Shown in pieces: positions 35,268 through 44,073 of a stretch of DNA of 44,255 nt (its first letter is position 1; the number at the start of each line of letters is the position of its first letter). The stretch is from Rhodovulum imhoffii (GTDB taxonomy: Bacteria; Pseudomonadota; Alphaproteobacteria; Rhodobacterales; Rhodobacteraceae): assembly GCF_003046545.1 (NCBI RefSeq), contig NZ_QAAA01000021.1, positions 1 to 44,255 on the forward strand, in the 5' to 3' direction. The position numbers and the translations under genes are program-made. The notes below the pieces were generated by a model, which was not told where the DNA came from, searched no databases, and worked only from the letters and a program-made list of their open reading frames with translations.

Positions 35268-35576
35268 ATGAAAATTTGCTTTTGTCCCATAAGGCTCGAC
35301 ACCGCCTTCCGCCTTCACCGGGTTGGAGATGTTCTTACCATCAACGGTCAGGATTTCGATTTTTCCGAACTGCCCGAGGGAGCAACCCTGCCCCGCGCAG
35401 CAATCGCCTGTGACTGGCTGGCCAGTGATGTCGAACGTCGCGACGGTGTGATTTGCCTGGCACTGATGCTGCCCATTGGCCCTGGGGCCCCCGAGGCGCT
35501 GCGCTTTCCCGTCCCGCTCATCCTGTCGGAGGATGGCCCGGTCGACCTGACGTTCAAGGGGGGGTCCGATGATTGA
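35268..35576 (+). CDS. Small hypothetical protein in phage-tail-like cassette
   Basis: This 102-residue protein of unknown function starts MKICFCPIRLDTAFRLHRVG and continues VLTINGQDFDFSELPEGATLP, a short beta-rich domain. It begins 1 bp after the DUF2793 stop and its last 8 bases overlap the next gene, so the three are coupled. No catalytic motif, signal or membrane segment is seen. Position suggests a tail-assembly or fibre accessory role, by context only. The ATG at 35268 is chosen over a longer frame that starts inside the preceding gene. Confidence 0.6.
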   Translation: MKICFCPIRLDTAFRLHRVGDVLTINGQDFDFSELPEGATLPRAAIACDWLASDVERRDGVICLALMLPIGPGAPEALRFPVPLILSEDGPVDLTFKGGSDD

Positions 35577-35994
35577 TTGGTCGCAGGTGATTACCGCGGA
35601 TCAGAAGGCTGCCGAGATTGTGGAAGGTGCCCGGCAGGCGGCGCGTGCGCGGCTTTCGGCTTGGCTGGAAAATGCAGGAGTGCCAGAGGTTCCGGTGCGG
35701 GAGCGGGCCTCATGGGGGGCGAAGGAGGCCGCGGCGGTGGCATGGCTTGCAAAGACGGCAACCCCGGATCAGGCCGCGATGATCGAAACCGAAGCGGCCC
35801 TGACGGGAGAGCGGGCGCGGGACTTGTGTGCGAAGATAGAGCAAAGCGCAAGGACCTTCCGGCACACGGCCGCGCTGGCGGCCGGTGCCCGGCGTGCGCT
35901 GGCTGCGGCCTTGGCCCATTCCGAAACCGTGGCCGACTGCGAAGCCGCTGCAGAAGCTGTGATTTCCGCCGCTGCGGCGTTGGACAGGACGTAA
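35569..35994 (+). CDS. Small alanine-rich protein in phage-tail-like cassette
   Basis: This 141-residue helical, alanine-rich protein begins MIDWSQVITADQKAAE, a start typical of short tail-fibre-assembly or DUF4376-like proteins downstream of phage fibres. Several helical stretches (GARQAARARLSAWL, AALAAGARRALAAAL) suggest a coiled-coil. It overlaps the previous gene by 8 bp and ends 5 bp from the convergent RTX gene. The function is unassigned; being last in a DUF2793-led trio is the main clue. Confidence 0.55.
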   Translation: MIDWSQVITADQKAAEIVEGARQAARARLSAWLENAGVPEVPVRERASWGAKEAAAVAWLAKTATPDQAAMIETEAALTGERARDLCAKIEQSARTFRHTAALAAGARRALAAALAHSETVADCEAAAEAVISAAAALDRT

Positions 35995-35999
35995 CAAGA

Positions 36000-38666
36000 T
36001 CAGGCCAGTAGAAGCAGGTCGTCCGTGATCTGCGGCAGGGTGACATCGTGCATCCAGATCGTGACCCCCCGGTCCGTGAAGAGGACATCGTCACCCTGCT
36101 GTCGCATATGGGTCCGCGCTTGCGCACTGGTTTCATAGCCAAACCCTTCGAACATGAGAATATCCCAGCCTTCGAGATCGACGATGTGGTGGATTCCGCC
36201 ATCCGCCGCATCGAACCGGAAGGTATCGCTTTGAATTCCCCCGAACAGGATGCTGTCTCCGGGGCCCGGTGCCAGCATATCGTCAGGGCCAAGGCCACGC
36301 ATCCAGGCGTTCATCTTTTTGCCGGTCATCTCCCGGAACTCGACGCTTTGGAGGAAGCCTTCCAGGACTTCGGGACGGGTCATCCCGTCTGACAAACATG
36401 CCAACCATGTCTTCATTCCCTCGGCATCCGGCGCGCGGCCCAGGATATCGGCGTAAAGCCCCCGGACGAATTCTGTATCCGTGCCGTTGTCGCAATTCTT
36501 CAGATCGGTGATCGCGTCGGTCAGGCTGGTTCCATCGGCCAGTTGCGCAGACCAGTCCAGCAGGTCGGCCGTGGTCGGATCGCGGCCCAGCGTGGCGTGG
36601 AAAAGGCGATAAATCTCGTCACTCCATTGGGCCCGAAGGCCGGCCTCACTGTAGCGCAACGCGTCAATTTCGGTATTGGTTTTCAGGTCCGGGTCCGATG
36701 CGAACTGCCACAACAGACTTTCCCGGCTCAGGCCCGCGTCCAGCTGTTCGCTCCACAGATCGAGCGTTTTAGAATCCGGGTGCCGGGCGAAGATATTCGT
36801 GTAAATCCGGGTCACATAATCCTCTGTGGAGAGCTCACCATGCGCAGTCGCGAATTCCTCTGAATAGAGAAACCCGCGCACCAGTTCCGGTTCCGACAGG
36901 CCATCGGCAAGTTGTTGTATCCAGTAGACGATGCCTTCGAGATCCGGTTTCCGGCCCAGCGCGGCATGATAAAGCCGCATTACCTGGGCTGACTGCGCGT
37001 CGAGGTCCGGGTTCAGGTCTTCGGCAATAAGGGTATCATCTCCGTCGCCGCCCCACAGGATATCCGACCCCCCACCCCCGATGATCGTGTCATTGCCGGC
37101 ACCCCCCTTGAGCGTCTCGCTGGCGGTGGTGCCGGTCAGTTTTTGTCCCGGCCCGGTAAAGGGCGTGGTGTCGATATGCCAGAGATCGCGGAACATGCCG
37201 ATGTCCAGATCTTCGACCCGGATCGGAACGCCGTCCGATGACAGCAGGCGCACGGTTTCCCCGTTCAGGGTGATTTCGATCCCGTTGGGCAGTTCCGTGA
37301 AGTCCAGTGCGTCGAGGGTATAGAACCGCCCAAGTGCTGACAGGTCCAGCCGGTCTTGGCCCGGTGTAAAGTCGTGCACCACGTCCAGTGCGCCATCGGG
37401 GGTGAAAACGAAAACATCCGCACCGTCCCCGCCGATCAGGATATCACAGCCGCCGCCGTCGATCAGGATATCGTCCCCCGCCCCACCGCTGAGGGTGTCT
37501 TCGCCGTTGCCCCCGACCAGCAGGTCACCCGTTGTCCCCCCCGCCAGCAACCCGCCCCCGTCCGGGGCGTATCGCGCGGGGGAAAGGGGGCCGGGGTCGA
37601 AGGTGAACTGATCGATCGTGGCCCCGTTTTCACGGGCCAGGAAGATCTCTATGCGATCCTGCCAGGCGACTGCCGTCAAAGCAGACACATTGCCTGCCGC
37701 CATCCCTTCGGCACTGGCGGAGAACGTTTCGATATGTAGCAGCCGCCCACCGGGCAACAGCTCCATCAAGGTGCCGCCGTCGTCCCCGCCGGCGGCAATC
37801 ACGAAAACGCGACCAGAGAGGGTCACGCAGGTCAGGTCCGTCAGGTCGCCAAAGCGGGTGTCTTGGGTGTCGCCGACCTGATCGATGGCGGTCATCTCGC
37901 CGGAACGGGACAGCGCCACCACCGTTACCGTGCCTGAACCTGCGGCACCAACCAGCGCATAGGCCTGTCCATGGGCCTGGGTAACCTCCAGATGCGTCAC
38001 ACCCGATACGGGCATGCCGCCGCTCGCATCGAGATGTCCGATATCGCGGAGCCCCCCGATCGTCTGTCTCATCAGGGTTAGGCTGTCGTCACTGTCGGAC
38101 AGGACAAGCAGATAATCGTTTCCGCCCAGTGCCACGTGTTCCAGCCCCGCAACGGCGCGCCCGTCGGGCAGAAGCACCAGATCCGCGTCGTTCACAAATG
38201 TGGCGGTATCGGGATGTTCCATGCGCCACTGGCCGATCTCGGGTCCGGTACGGGTGGCGCCGAACAGGCTGTCCGTACCCCAGGCCAATGCCTGGAAGGT
38301 CGTCTCGCCGGGGATCAGGGTGGTGCCGCCCGACAGCATTTGTCCGGGGTCCAGGCTGTAGCTGCGCACGCCCATCCCGTATTCCCCGGCGCTAAGCAAG
38401 ATGTCCTTTCCGTCAATTCGGGCGACTTCAAGCCGGACCGGCGCGGAAAGCCCCGCGGCGCCGTCGCCTTGTGCCTGATAGAAGGCCTCGCTTTCGGCGA
38501 CCGGACCTTCCGGCGTGATGCGCCAGGCCAAAAGGCCACCACCCGCGCCGCTTGCGGAAAACAGCCACAGGCTGTCCCCGGACATCCAGGAAACGAGGTC
38601 GCTTATTCCGGTTGTATGCGTCTCCGGCCCGCCGGCAAAAGAGCCGGTGAATCTCAACTTGGGCAT
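36000..38666 (-). CDS. Secreted RTX calcium-binding protein with DUF4214 repeats
   Basis: This protein has 888 residues. The N-terminal ~360 are beta-repeat-rich, propeller-like segments (LVSWMSGDSLWLFSASG and similar). Two clusters of RTX nonapeptides follow: about 370-430 (GGNGEDTLS, GGAGDDILI, GGDGADVFV) and about 510-550 (GGAGNDTII, GGDGDDTLI). Four DUF4214-like units follow from about 555 (LYHAALGRKPD, IYTNIFARHPD, LFHATLGRDPT, LYADILGRAPD). The C-terminus ends in hydrophobic residues (TDDLLLLA), usual for type I secretion substrates. There is no N-terminal signal. GAGGA 7 bp before ATG 38666 supports this start. It lies downstream of kpsT on the same strand; no type I secretion genes are nearby. 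Confidence 0.85.
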   Translation of the reverse strand: MPKLRFTGSFAGGPETHTTGISDLVSWMSGDSLWLFSASGAGGGLLAWRITPEGPVAESEAFYQAQGDGAAGLSAPVRLEVARIDGKDILLSAGEYGMGVRSYSLDPGQMLSGGTTLIPGETTFQALAWGTDSLFGATRTGPEIGQWRMEHPDTATFVNDADLVLLPDGRAVAGLEHVALGGNDYLLVLSDSDDSLTLMRQTIGGLRDIGHLDASGGMPVSGVTHLEVTQAHGQAYALVGAAGSGTVTVVALSRSGEMTAIDQVGDTQDTRFGDLTDLTCVTLSGRVFVIAAGGDDGGTLMELLPGGRLLHIETFSASAEGMAAGNVSALTAVAWQDRIEIFLARENGATIDQFTFDPGPLSPARYAPDGGGLLAGGTTGDLLVGGNGEDTLSGGAGDDILIDGGGCDILIGGDGADVFVFTPDGALDVVHDFTPGQDRLDLSALGRFYTLDALDFTELPNGIEITLNGETVRLLSSDGVPIRVEDLDIGMFRDLWHIDTTPFTGPGQKLTGTTASETLKGGAGNDTIIGGGGSDILWGGDGDDTLIAEDLNPDLDAQSAQVMRLYHAALGRKPDLEGIVYWIQQLADGLSEPELVRGFLYSEEFATAHGELSTEDYVTRIYTNIFARHPDSKTLDLWSEQLDAGLSRESLLWQFASDPDLKTNTEIDALRYSEAGLRAQWSDEIYRLFHATLGRDPTTADLLDWSAQLADGTSLTDAITDLKNCDNGTDTEFVRGLYADILGRAPDAEGMKTWLACLSDGMTRPEVLEGFLQSVEFREMTGKKMNAWMRGLGPDDMLAPGPGDSILFGGIQSDTFRFDAADGGIHHIVDLEGWDILMFEGFGYETSAQARTHMRQQGDDVLFTDRGVTIWMHDVTLPQITDDLLLLA

Positions 38667-38775
38667 CGCCAATCCTCGCAGTATCACCGCAATATCGGTC
38701 TCAGGATCGGGGGCGAAGATTAATGGACGGCAAGGGGATTGCCCGGAATGGGAAAACTTGTATCGAACCGGGTGG

Positions 38776-39432
38776 TCAGGTCTTCATCGTTTCGGTGTGA
38801 TGAAGGATCGCGGTTTCGAGATCGTCGTAATAGACAAGCTTGCCGTTTTCCAAGACCGCACCGGCCTCGCACAGGTCGCGAACCTGTTGCATCGAGTGCG
38901 TGACCACCACCGCGCCGGCGTTTTTCATGCGATCCCGGAAGACATCGGCGCTCTTGGCGCGGAAGGCGGCGTCGCCGACCGCGGTGATCTCGTCCACCAG
39001 GTAGGTGTCGAAGGAGATCCCCATCGAGATGCCGAAAGCCAGCCGTGACCTCATGCCGGAAGAGTAGGTCCGGAAGGGCAATTTGAAATGCATGCCAAGC
39101 CCGGCAAAGTCCTTGACGAAGGCGACGAGATCATCGGTATCCGCACCGTATATCCGGGCGATGAAACGTGTGTTCTGTGCCCCGGTCAGGTCCGGGTGGA
39201 ACGATCCCGCAAATCCCACGGGCCAGGAAATCGTGCCCGTCGACTCGATCGTGCCGGAGGTGGGCTGCATCGTGCCGGCGATCATCTTGAGCAGCGTGGA
39301 TTTGCCCGCACCGTTACGCCCCAGGAGGGCCACGGATTTGCCTGTCGGGAAGGTCACGTTTATGTTGTCGGCAACGACCTTGCGCTTGCCGTCAAGCAGG
39401 AAGGTCTTGCACAGGTTCTGCATCCGGATCAT
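38776..39432 (-). CDS. Capsular polysaccharide ABC exporter ATPase (KpsT-like)
   Basis: This 218-residue cytoplasmic ATPase has Walker A GRNGAGKST near residue 38, signature YSSGMRSRLAFGIS and Walker B TYLVDEI, followed by TAVGDAAFRAK, the KpsT/Wzt-like form. The short length without a C-terminal carbohydrate-binding domain fits KpsT rather than O-antigen Wzt. It energises export of a lipid-anchored polysaccharide with a KpsM-like permease (40777-41592, divergent). The ATG at 39432 is 6 bp from the upstream kpsE-like stop, so the two are coupled. Confidence 0.93.
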   Translation of the reverse strand: MIRMQNLCKTFLLDGKRKVVADNINVTFPTGKSVALLGRNGAGKSTLLKMIAGTMQPTSGTIESTGTISWPVGFAGSFHPDLTGAQNTRFIARIYGADTDDLVAFVKDFAGLGMHFKLPFRTYSSGMRSRLAFGISMGISFDTYLVDEITAVGDAAFRAKSADVFRDRMKNAGAVVVTHSMQQVRDLCEAGAVLENGKLVYYDDLETAILHHTETMKT

Positions 39433-39438
39433 GGGATC

Positions 39439-40662
39439 TCAGCGCCGATCCTTGATGGAATAGGCGACCAGAACACCGGTCGACCAGGCCAGCAGCAGAA
39501 ACAGCGTCATCAGACCAAGCTGAATACCGCGCTGCGGATACCGGGACGATTCGGCCAGCGTGGGCCTGATATAGGGCGCAAGATACCTGCTCTTGCGGCG
39601 CGCTTCGGCCAGGGAGGAATCGTAAGACGCCAGTGCCGATGTGTAGGATTGTTCGGCAAATTCCCGATCTACGGCCAGGCGCTCGTATTCCCCCACGATC
39701 GTGGCGAACACGCTTTCGTCTTCAAGCCCCCTGCCGATACCCAGCTTTTGGCGTTCGGCGGCGATCCGTTCCCGGATGACGTCAACCCGGCGCTGAAGCT
39801 GGCTCAGACGTGGATCGTCGTCGCGGGTGGTAATCCTCAGCAGGTCGAGTTCGATCAGGGTTTCCGCGAGCTGGGTCTCCAGTGTTCCCAGAAGGCCGGC
39901 CTGCGATTGCAGGTCGATCGAGGGGTCAACAAGTTGATAGCGGTTGCGGAATTGTGTCACTACCTGCCGTGCAGCTTTCAGCCGCTCGACAGCTTCCTCG
40001 AGATCCTGACGCGAATAGCGGATTGCATCCTCGCGGGCGATCGCGCTGAGGTCGTTGATCATTGACTGGCTTTTTTCCAGCATCGCCTGGGCGATCTTCT
40101 GGGCATCCTCGGGGGAGAAGGCCAGAACGCGCACCTCGATCAGCCCGCCGCCGGCGTCGTAGTAAATCTTGACCATGTTCCGCCAGTAGTCCAGCAGATC
40201 CTCGATCGTGCCATCGGTGTCATAGGCGAAGATCGGGTCGAAACGAGGCCTGGACCACATCGCGCGCAGGTCGAGCTCCGCGTCGATTTCGGCTACGAGC
40301 TTCTGGCTTTTCAGGTATTCGTAAAGAATGTCCGTATCCTTGGAGCTGGACCCGGACAGGTCGGTGATGCCGCCCAGAACCTCCAGCGGCGAACTGGCTT
40401 CTTCGGTCCGGACCGAAAACCCCACCGTGGAGGCGTATTGGTCGTCAGCGACCAGCCAGAGATACAAAGCCGCCAGAACCGTCGGCAAGGCGACGCAGAT
40501 CAGAAAGCTTCCCAGTACGAGCTTGTGCCGCAGCTTGAGTGTCGCGAACCCGACCGGCGGCAGGATGCGCGGCTTTGCGGCGGCTTTCAGGGGCGCCGCC
40601 GGGCGTACGGGTGCAGGCATTTTCGGGGCGGCTTCGGAGGGCTTGGGCGCGTTTTGGGTCAC
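39439..40662 (-). CDS. Capsule export inner-membrane/periplasmic protein (KpsE-like)
   Basis: This is a 407-residue polysaccharide co-polymerase-like protein. A proline-rich cytoplasmic N-terminus (1-45) is followed by one membrane segment (about 49-75, LVLGSFLICVALPTVLAALY). A large periplasmic region with long coiled-coil stretches (such as RQDLEEAVERLKAARQVV) comes next, and a second membrane segment (about 376-401) is near the C-terminus. This is the PCP/KpsE layout that links the inner-membrane ABC exporter to the outer-membrane channel. The start is GTG at 40662; no strong ribosome-binding site is visible, and an ATG at 40620 is an alternative. It is divergent from the permease gene. 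Confidence 0.88.
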   Translation of the reverse strand: MTQNAPKPSEAAPKMPAPVRPAAPLKAAAKPRILPPVGFATLKLRHKLVLGSFLICVALPTVLAALYLWLVADDQYASTVGFSVRTEEASSPLEVLGGITDLSGSSSKDTDILYEYLKSQKLVAEIDAELDLRAMWSRPRFDPIFAYDTDGTIEDLLDYWRNMVKIYYDAGGGLIEVRVLAFSPEDAQKIAQAMLEKSQSMINDLSAIAREDAIRYSRQDLEEAVERLKAARQVVTQFRNRYQLVDPSIDLQSQAGLLGTLETQLAETLIELDLLRITTRDDDPRLSQLQRRVDVIRERIAAERQKLGIGRGLEDESVFATIVGEYERLAVDREFAEQSYTSALASYDSSLAEARRKSRYLAPYIRPTLAESSRYPQRGIQLGLMTLFLLLAWSTGVLVAYSIKDRR

Positions 40663-40776
40663 TGTCTGGTCGCGATACTGTTGGAACCTGTCTTGATGTT
40701 GCTACACAATCCTTGACCGATGTTCCATAAGTATCGGGTCCGTTTGCGGCACGCCGAAAATTCTTGCAGGACTACC

Positions 40777-41592
40777 ATGAGCCAGACCGATATCCCCCGT
40801 GCGGCCCCCCCGTCGCGAACCCGCAGCCGGAGCTTCCCCAGCTTGCGCACGATTTCTGCGCTTGTTCTGCGCGAGATGTCGACGACGAACGGCCGCTCTC
40901 CGGGCGGATATCTTTGGGCCATACTCGAGCCGACCGCGGGAATCGCGCTGTTGTCGATCGTGTTTTCGCTCGCCTTCCGGGAGCCCGCCCTGGGGACAAG
41001 CTTTCCACTGTTTTATGCGACCGGGCTGATTCCCTTTATTCTTTTTCTGGATCTGTCCAACAAGATCGCGGCCTCGCTTCTGTTCTCCAAACCCTTGATG
41101 AGTTATCCGACAGTGACATTCGTCGACGCGCTTTTGGCGCGCTTCCTGCTTAACGCAGGGACACAACTGATGGTCGGGTATGTCGTTTTTACCGGCCTTC
41201 TCGTACTCCAGAGAACCCGTGTCGTGACCGACCTTATCACCATTGCCGAGGCATATGTGATGGTGTCCGTGCTTGCTTTCGGCGTTGGAACCATGAACTG
41301 CTTTTTCATAACGCGCTTTCCGGTTTATCAGCGGCTGTGGTCGATCGCCATGCGGCCGATGTTTATCATCTCCTGCATATTTTTTCTATTTGATTCCATA
41401 CCTTTGCCTTATCGGGATTATCTGTGGTTCAATCCGCTCGTGCATGTCGTGGGCCTGATGCGGCGCGGGTTTTATCCGGGTTATGACGCCACTTATGTAT
41501 CGCACGTGTATGTTTACGGGCTGAGCCTTGGCATGTTGCTCGTGGGGGTATTCCTGCTGTGGCGGTACGGACGGGAATTGCTGGATCGCTGA
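40777..41592 (+). CDS. Capsular polysaccharide ABC exporter permease (KpsM-like)
   Basis: This 271-residue ABC-2 permease has about six membrane segments (for example ATGLIPFILFLDLSNKIAAS and IAMRPMFIISCIFFLFDSI). The amphipathic start LRTISALVLREMSTTNGRSP and the late WFNPLVHVVGLMRRGFYPGY are typical of KpsM. It forms the membrane channel for polysaccharide export with the KpsT-like ATPase. The ATG at 40777 follows GCAGGA at 40767-40772; an in-frame ATG at 40720 gives an extra segment without similarity. Its 3' end overlaps the convergent glycosyltransferase by 79 bp. Confidence 0.92.
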   Translation: MSQTDIPRAAPPSRTRSRSFPSLRTISALVLREMSTTNGRSPGGYLWAILEPTAGIALLSIVFSLAFREPALGTSFPLFYATGLIPFILFLDLSNKIAASLLFSKPLMSYPTVTFVDALLARFLLNAGTQLMVGYVVFTGLLVLQRTRVVTDLITIAEAYVMVSVLAFGVGTMNCFFITRFPVYQRLWSIAMRPMFIISCIFFLFDSIPLPYRDYLWFNPLVHVVGLMRRGFYPGYDATYVSHVYVYGLSLGMLLVGVFLLWRYGRELLDR

Positions 41593-43937
41593 GTCCATCT
41601 TGCCTGGGGCAGCGGCCCTTCCCGCGCGATTGCGCCGAACAGCGCATCCAGGTCCGGCTCCCCGTTTTCAAACGGAATGAGGCCGCCGGGTGCCCCCCGG
41701 GACATGGCGTGCGATACGGCCTCGGCCTGCGCTCCAAGGTCGAAACAATACACGGGCAGCCCCGTCGCAAGGGCCTCTTGCGTGGTATAGGAGAAGGTCT
41801 CCGGCCAGATGGAGGGGATCAGCCACCTGGCGATTCCGTACCGGCGGGTGAGAGGGCCGATCTGGGCATGGGTGTAGGGCCCGTGGACCCGCGATGGCCA
41901 TGCCAGATGCCAGTGCGGGTCGATTTCGCCAATCACGACCAGCCGTGCCTCCCCCGAATGTGCCAGCCGTCGGCTCAGGGTGCTCAGCACGGCTGCCCCC
42001 TTGGGTTCACCGATATTGCCTAACACACCGATGGTTCTGACGGGATCTGGCGGGGGCGGGATCCTTGGGATCGCGGCCAGCGGGCGGTGGGGGATTACCG
42101 TAATCTTTTCTGCCCAGAGCGGATAGGCCCTGGCTGTGTGTGCCCGGCTGTCTTCGGAAAAGGTGACGATACAGTCGGCCGCAGCCAGAAGGTGTCCCCA
42201 GGCTTCTTGCCAGGCGCGCAGTCCGGCCCGCCCTCCTCCCGGTCTGAGCACGCGATGCGCGGGGTCGGATGTCTCCGGGTCGGGAAGACCGTGGAACCGG
42301 CGGTCCGCGTTCAGCAGGGTGTAGGCGGGGCTGATCGGAAAGTAATCGTGGAACAACACCTCCAGCCGGTGTGCGGGGCCGGATGCCAGACGCAGCAGAA
42401 GTGCGGGCAGGGTGATCGGGTCGGGGTCGCCGACGGCGCAGGAGTAGACGACATGCCGACGGCTGAGCAGGCCCAGAAGCTTTTGCACCAGTTCCGGATC
42501 GTCCGTGCAGGCGGTTGTCCGGCCCTGTGGGCTGTGTAGCTCGAGTTCGAAGCGATGTGTCCCGCCCACGCGCAATACCACGGCCGCGTTGTGATGGGAC
42601 AAATCGCGGCGCAGGCGATCTTGCAGATAGAACTCCGCGCCACCGCCCATCGTGTGGGCCAGGTAGACCGGCACCGCCCGGCCTGCGCGGCAGACCCGTG
42701 CGTCTGCCCATGCAAGGGCAAGCGCCAACCGGCCGCTGCGCAGGGGGTCGGTTCGCAAGAATGCCTGAACTTCGGCGTCGAAGCCCGGATAACGCGAGGC
42801 GATTCGCGCTCCGTTGCGGCGAAGCAGGTTTTGTTTGCGCGCAGATCCGAAGGAGTGTCCGCCGCGATGTTCCACGAACAGGTTGCACACATAAACGTGC
42901 TGTGCGCCCGTGGCGCCCAGAACCTTCTGACACCAGTCCACTTCCTCGCCGTAGCCGGGCCCGAAGCTTTTATCGAAAGCGGGAAAGCGTTTCAGGACCT
43001 GCGGGTTGAGGGCCATGCAAAAGCCGACCCCGGTCGGGGCTGTTGCCTGGGCGACGCCCGGGTTCAGGTGTCTGGCGATGGTGTCGATGTGGTCCGCTTC
43101 GCCGGGGTACAGGTCGTTGCGGCGGCAGATGACCGGGACCGTGCCAAGCTCGGCATCGTTCGACATGGGTGTGACCGAGGCCACATTGCCCCCCCGGCGA
43201 AGCGGGGCGATAAGGCGGCTGGCCCATCTCGCGGGGACGAGGGTGTCGGAGTTGACCAGAACGACCGGGTCGTCCCAGCACAGCGCCTGCGCAAGCCCCC
43301 GATTTGCGGCGCCGACGAAGCCGATGTTGGTTTCGGTTTCCAGAAGGAACACCCTGCCCGGATGCCGGTCCTTTTGGGTTTGTATCCATTTGCGGACCCA
43401 TGGTCGGACGCGTGTGTCGGTCGAGTGGTCTTCGATCACGATCAGCCGCCACGGCAGGTCTGTGTGGTGAATCAGGCGGTCAAGACATTCGGGCAGAACA
43501 TCGAAGGCATTGTAAACGGGTACGATCAGCGTGACACTTCCGCCGGTTTGCGGAAGTTTCCGCCAGGACAGGATTTCGGGGTGCAGCAGGTGTGGGGGTA
43601 GGGCGGCAAGGCCCAGGGCAGATTTCACGCGGGCGCGGTCTGCCGGGTTTTTGTGGCGCATCCATCTCAGCCCCGCCGGTGCCGCGCGGACCATGGCTTT
43701 CACGAAGCCAGGAACAAGCCGCACCTGGCGTATCCGAAGCCGCCAGCCGGCCAATACTGGCCGGGCAGGGTGCAGGTACCCCTGTCCCCAGGGGGAATGC
43801 GGGCCGATGCCCGGTGAGCGGAACGGTGTCATGATGGCCTGCCGCTTGGTCCCGGCCACCAGCGGCTGGTCCGGATCTGCCGGCGAAAGGTGGGCGTGGC
43901 AGTAGTGCCGGAACAGTTGAGCGAGTCGAGCGAGCAT
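41514..43937 (-). CDS. Bifunctional GT2-GT4 glycosyltransferase
   Basis: This 807-residue protein has two glycosyltransferase domains. The first, GT-A (about 130-390), has VTLIVPVYNAFDVLPECLDR, ETNIGFVGAANRG and a DxD-like NSDTLVP. The second, GT-B (about 430-780), has YLAHTMGGGAEFYL, VIPHRPL, GVLGNIGEPKGA and the donor-site block PSIWPETFSYTTQEALATGLP. It probably adds two successive sugars to a surface polysaccharide. AAGGA before ATG 43937 supports the start. The last ~26 codons read through antisense of the permease gene, an unusual 79-bp convergent overlap; the functional domain is complete before that. Confidence 0.85.
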   Translation of the reverse strand: MLARLAQLFRHYCHAHLSPADPDQPLVAGTKRQAIMTPFRSPGIGPHSPWGQGYLHPARPVLAGWRLRIRQVRLVPGFVKAMVRAAPAGLRWMRHKNPADRARVKSALGLAALPPHLLHPEILSWRKLPQTGGSVTLIVPVYNAFDVLPECLDRLIHHTDLPWRLIVIEDHSTDTRVRPWVRKWIQTQKDRHPGRVFLLETETNIGFVGAANRGLAQALCWDDPVVLVNSDTLVPARWASRLIAPLRRGGNVASVTPMSNDAELGTVPVICRRNDLYPGEADHIDTIARHLNPGVAQATAPTGVGFCMALNPQVLKRFPAFDKSFGPGYGEEVDWCQKVLGATGAQHVYVCNLFVEHRGGHSFGSARKQNLLRRNGARIASRYPGFDAEVQAFLRTDPLRSGRLALALAWADARVCRAGRAVPVYLAHTMGGGAEFYLQDRLRRDLSHHNAAVVLRVGGTHRFELELHSPQGRTTACTDDPELVQKLLGLLSRRHVVYSCAVGDPDPITLPALLLRLASGPAHRLEVLFHDYFPISPAYTLLNADRRFHGLPDPETSDPAHRVLRPGGGRAGLRAWQEAWGHLLAAADCIVTFSEDSRAHTARAYPLWAEKITVIPHRPLAAIPRIPPPPDPVRTIGVLGNIGEPKGAAVLSTLSRRLAHSGEARLVVIGEIDPHWHLAWPSRVHGPYTHAQIGPLTRRYGIARWLIPSIWPETFSYTTQEALATGLPVYCFDLGAQAEAVSHAMSRGAPGGLIPFENGEPDLDALFGAIAREGPLPQARWTQRSSNSRPYRHSRNTPTSNMPRLSP

Positions 43938-44064
43938 GCACTGCTTCCTTGTATGGGCTGCCGCCTGCGTTTTCCCGAGTTTGGCGCGGACATGCTTACT
44001 GCCCGGTGAATCGCGGATAAGGCGATTCCGGTGGGGAAGACTCCCCGGATTCTGTGAATACCCC

Positions 44065-44073
44065 TGTGGATAA
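44065..44073 (-). promoter_or_regulatory. Perfect DnaA-box word
   Basis: TGTGGATAA here is the exact complement of the consensus DnaA box TTATCCACA. Near relatives are TGTGAATAC (44053-44061) and GCGGATAAG (44013-44021). One perfect nonamer can occur by chance, so replication or DnaA-regulation is only suggested. Confidence 0.4.

Noticed and set aside
36000-38666. Repeat arrays in the RTX gene read as possible DNA repeats or CRISPR
   Set aside because: The repetition is at protein level (nonapeptides and DUF4214 units); there are no identical DNA repeats with regular unique spacers, and no CRISPR array exists elsewhere in the window.
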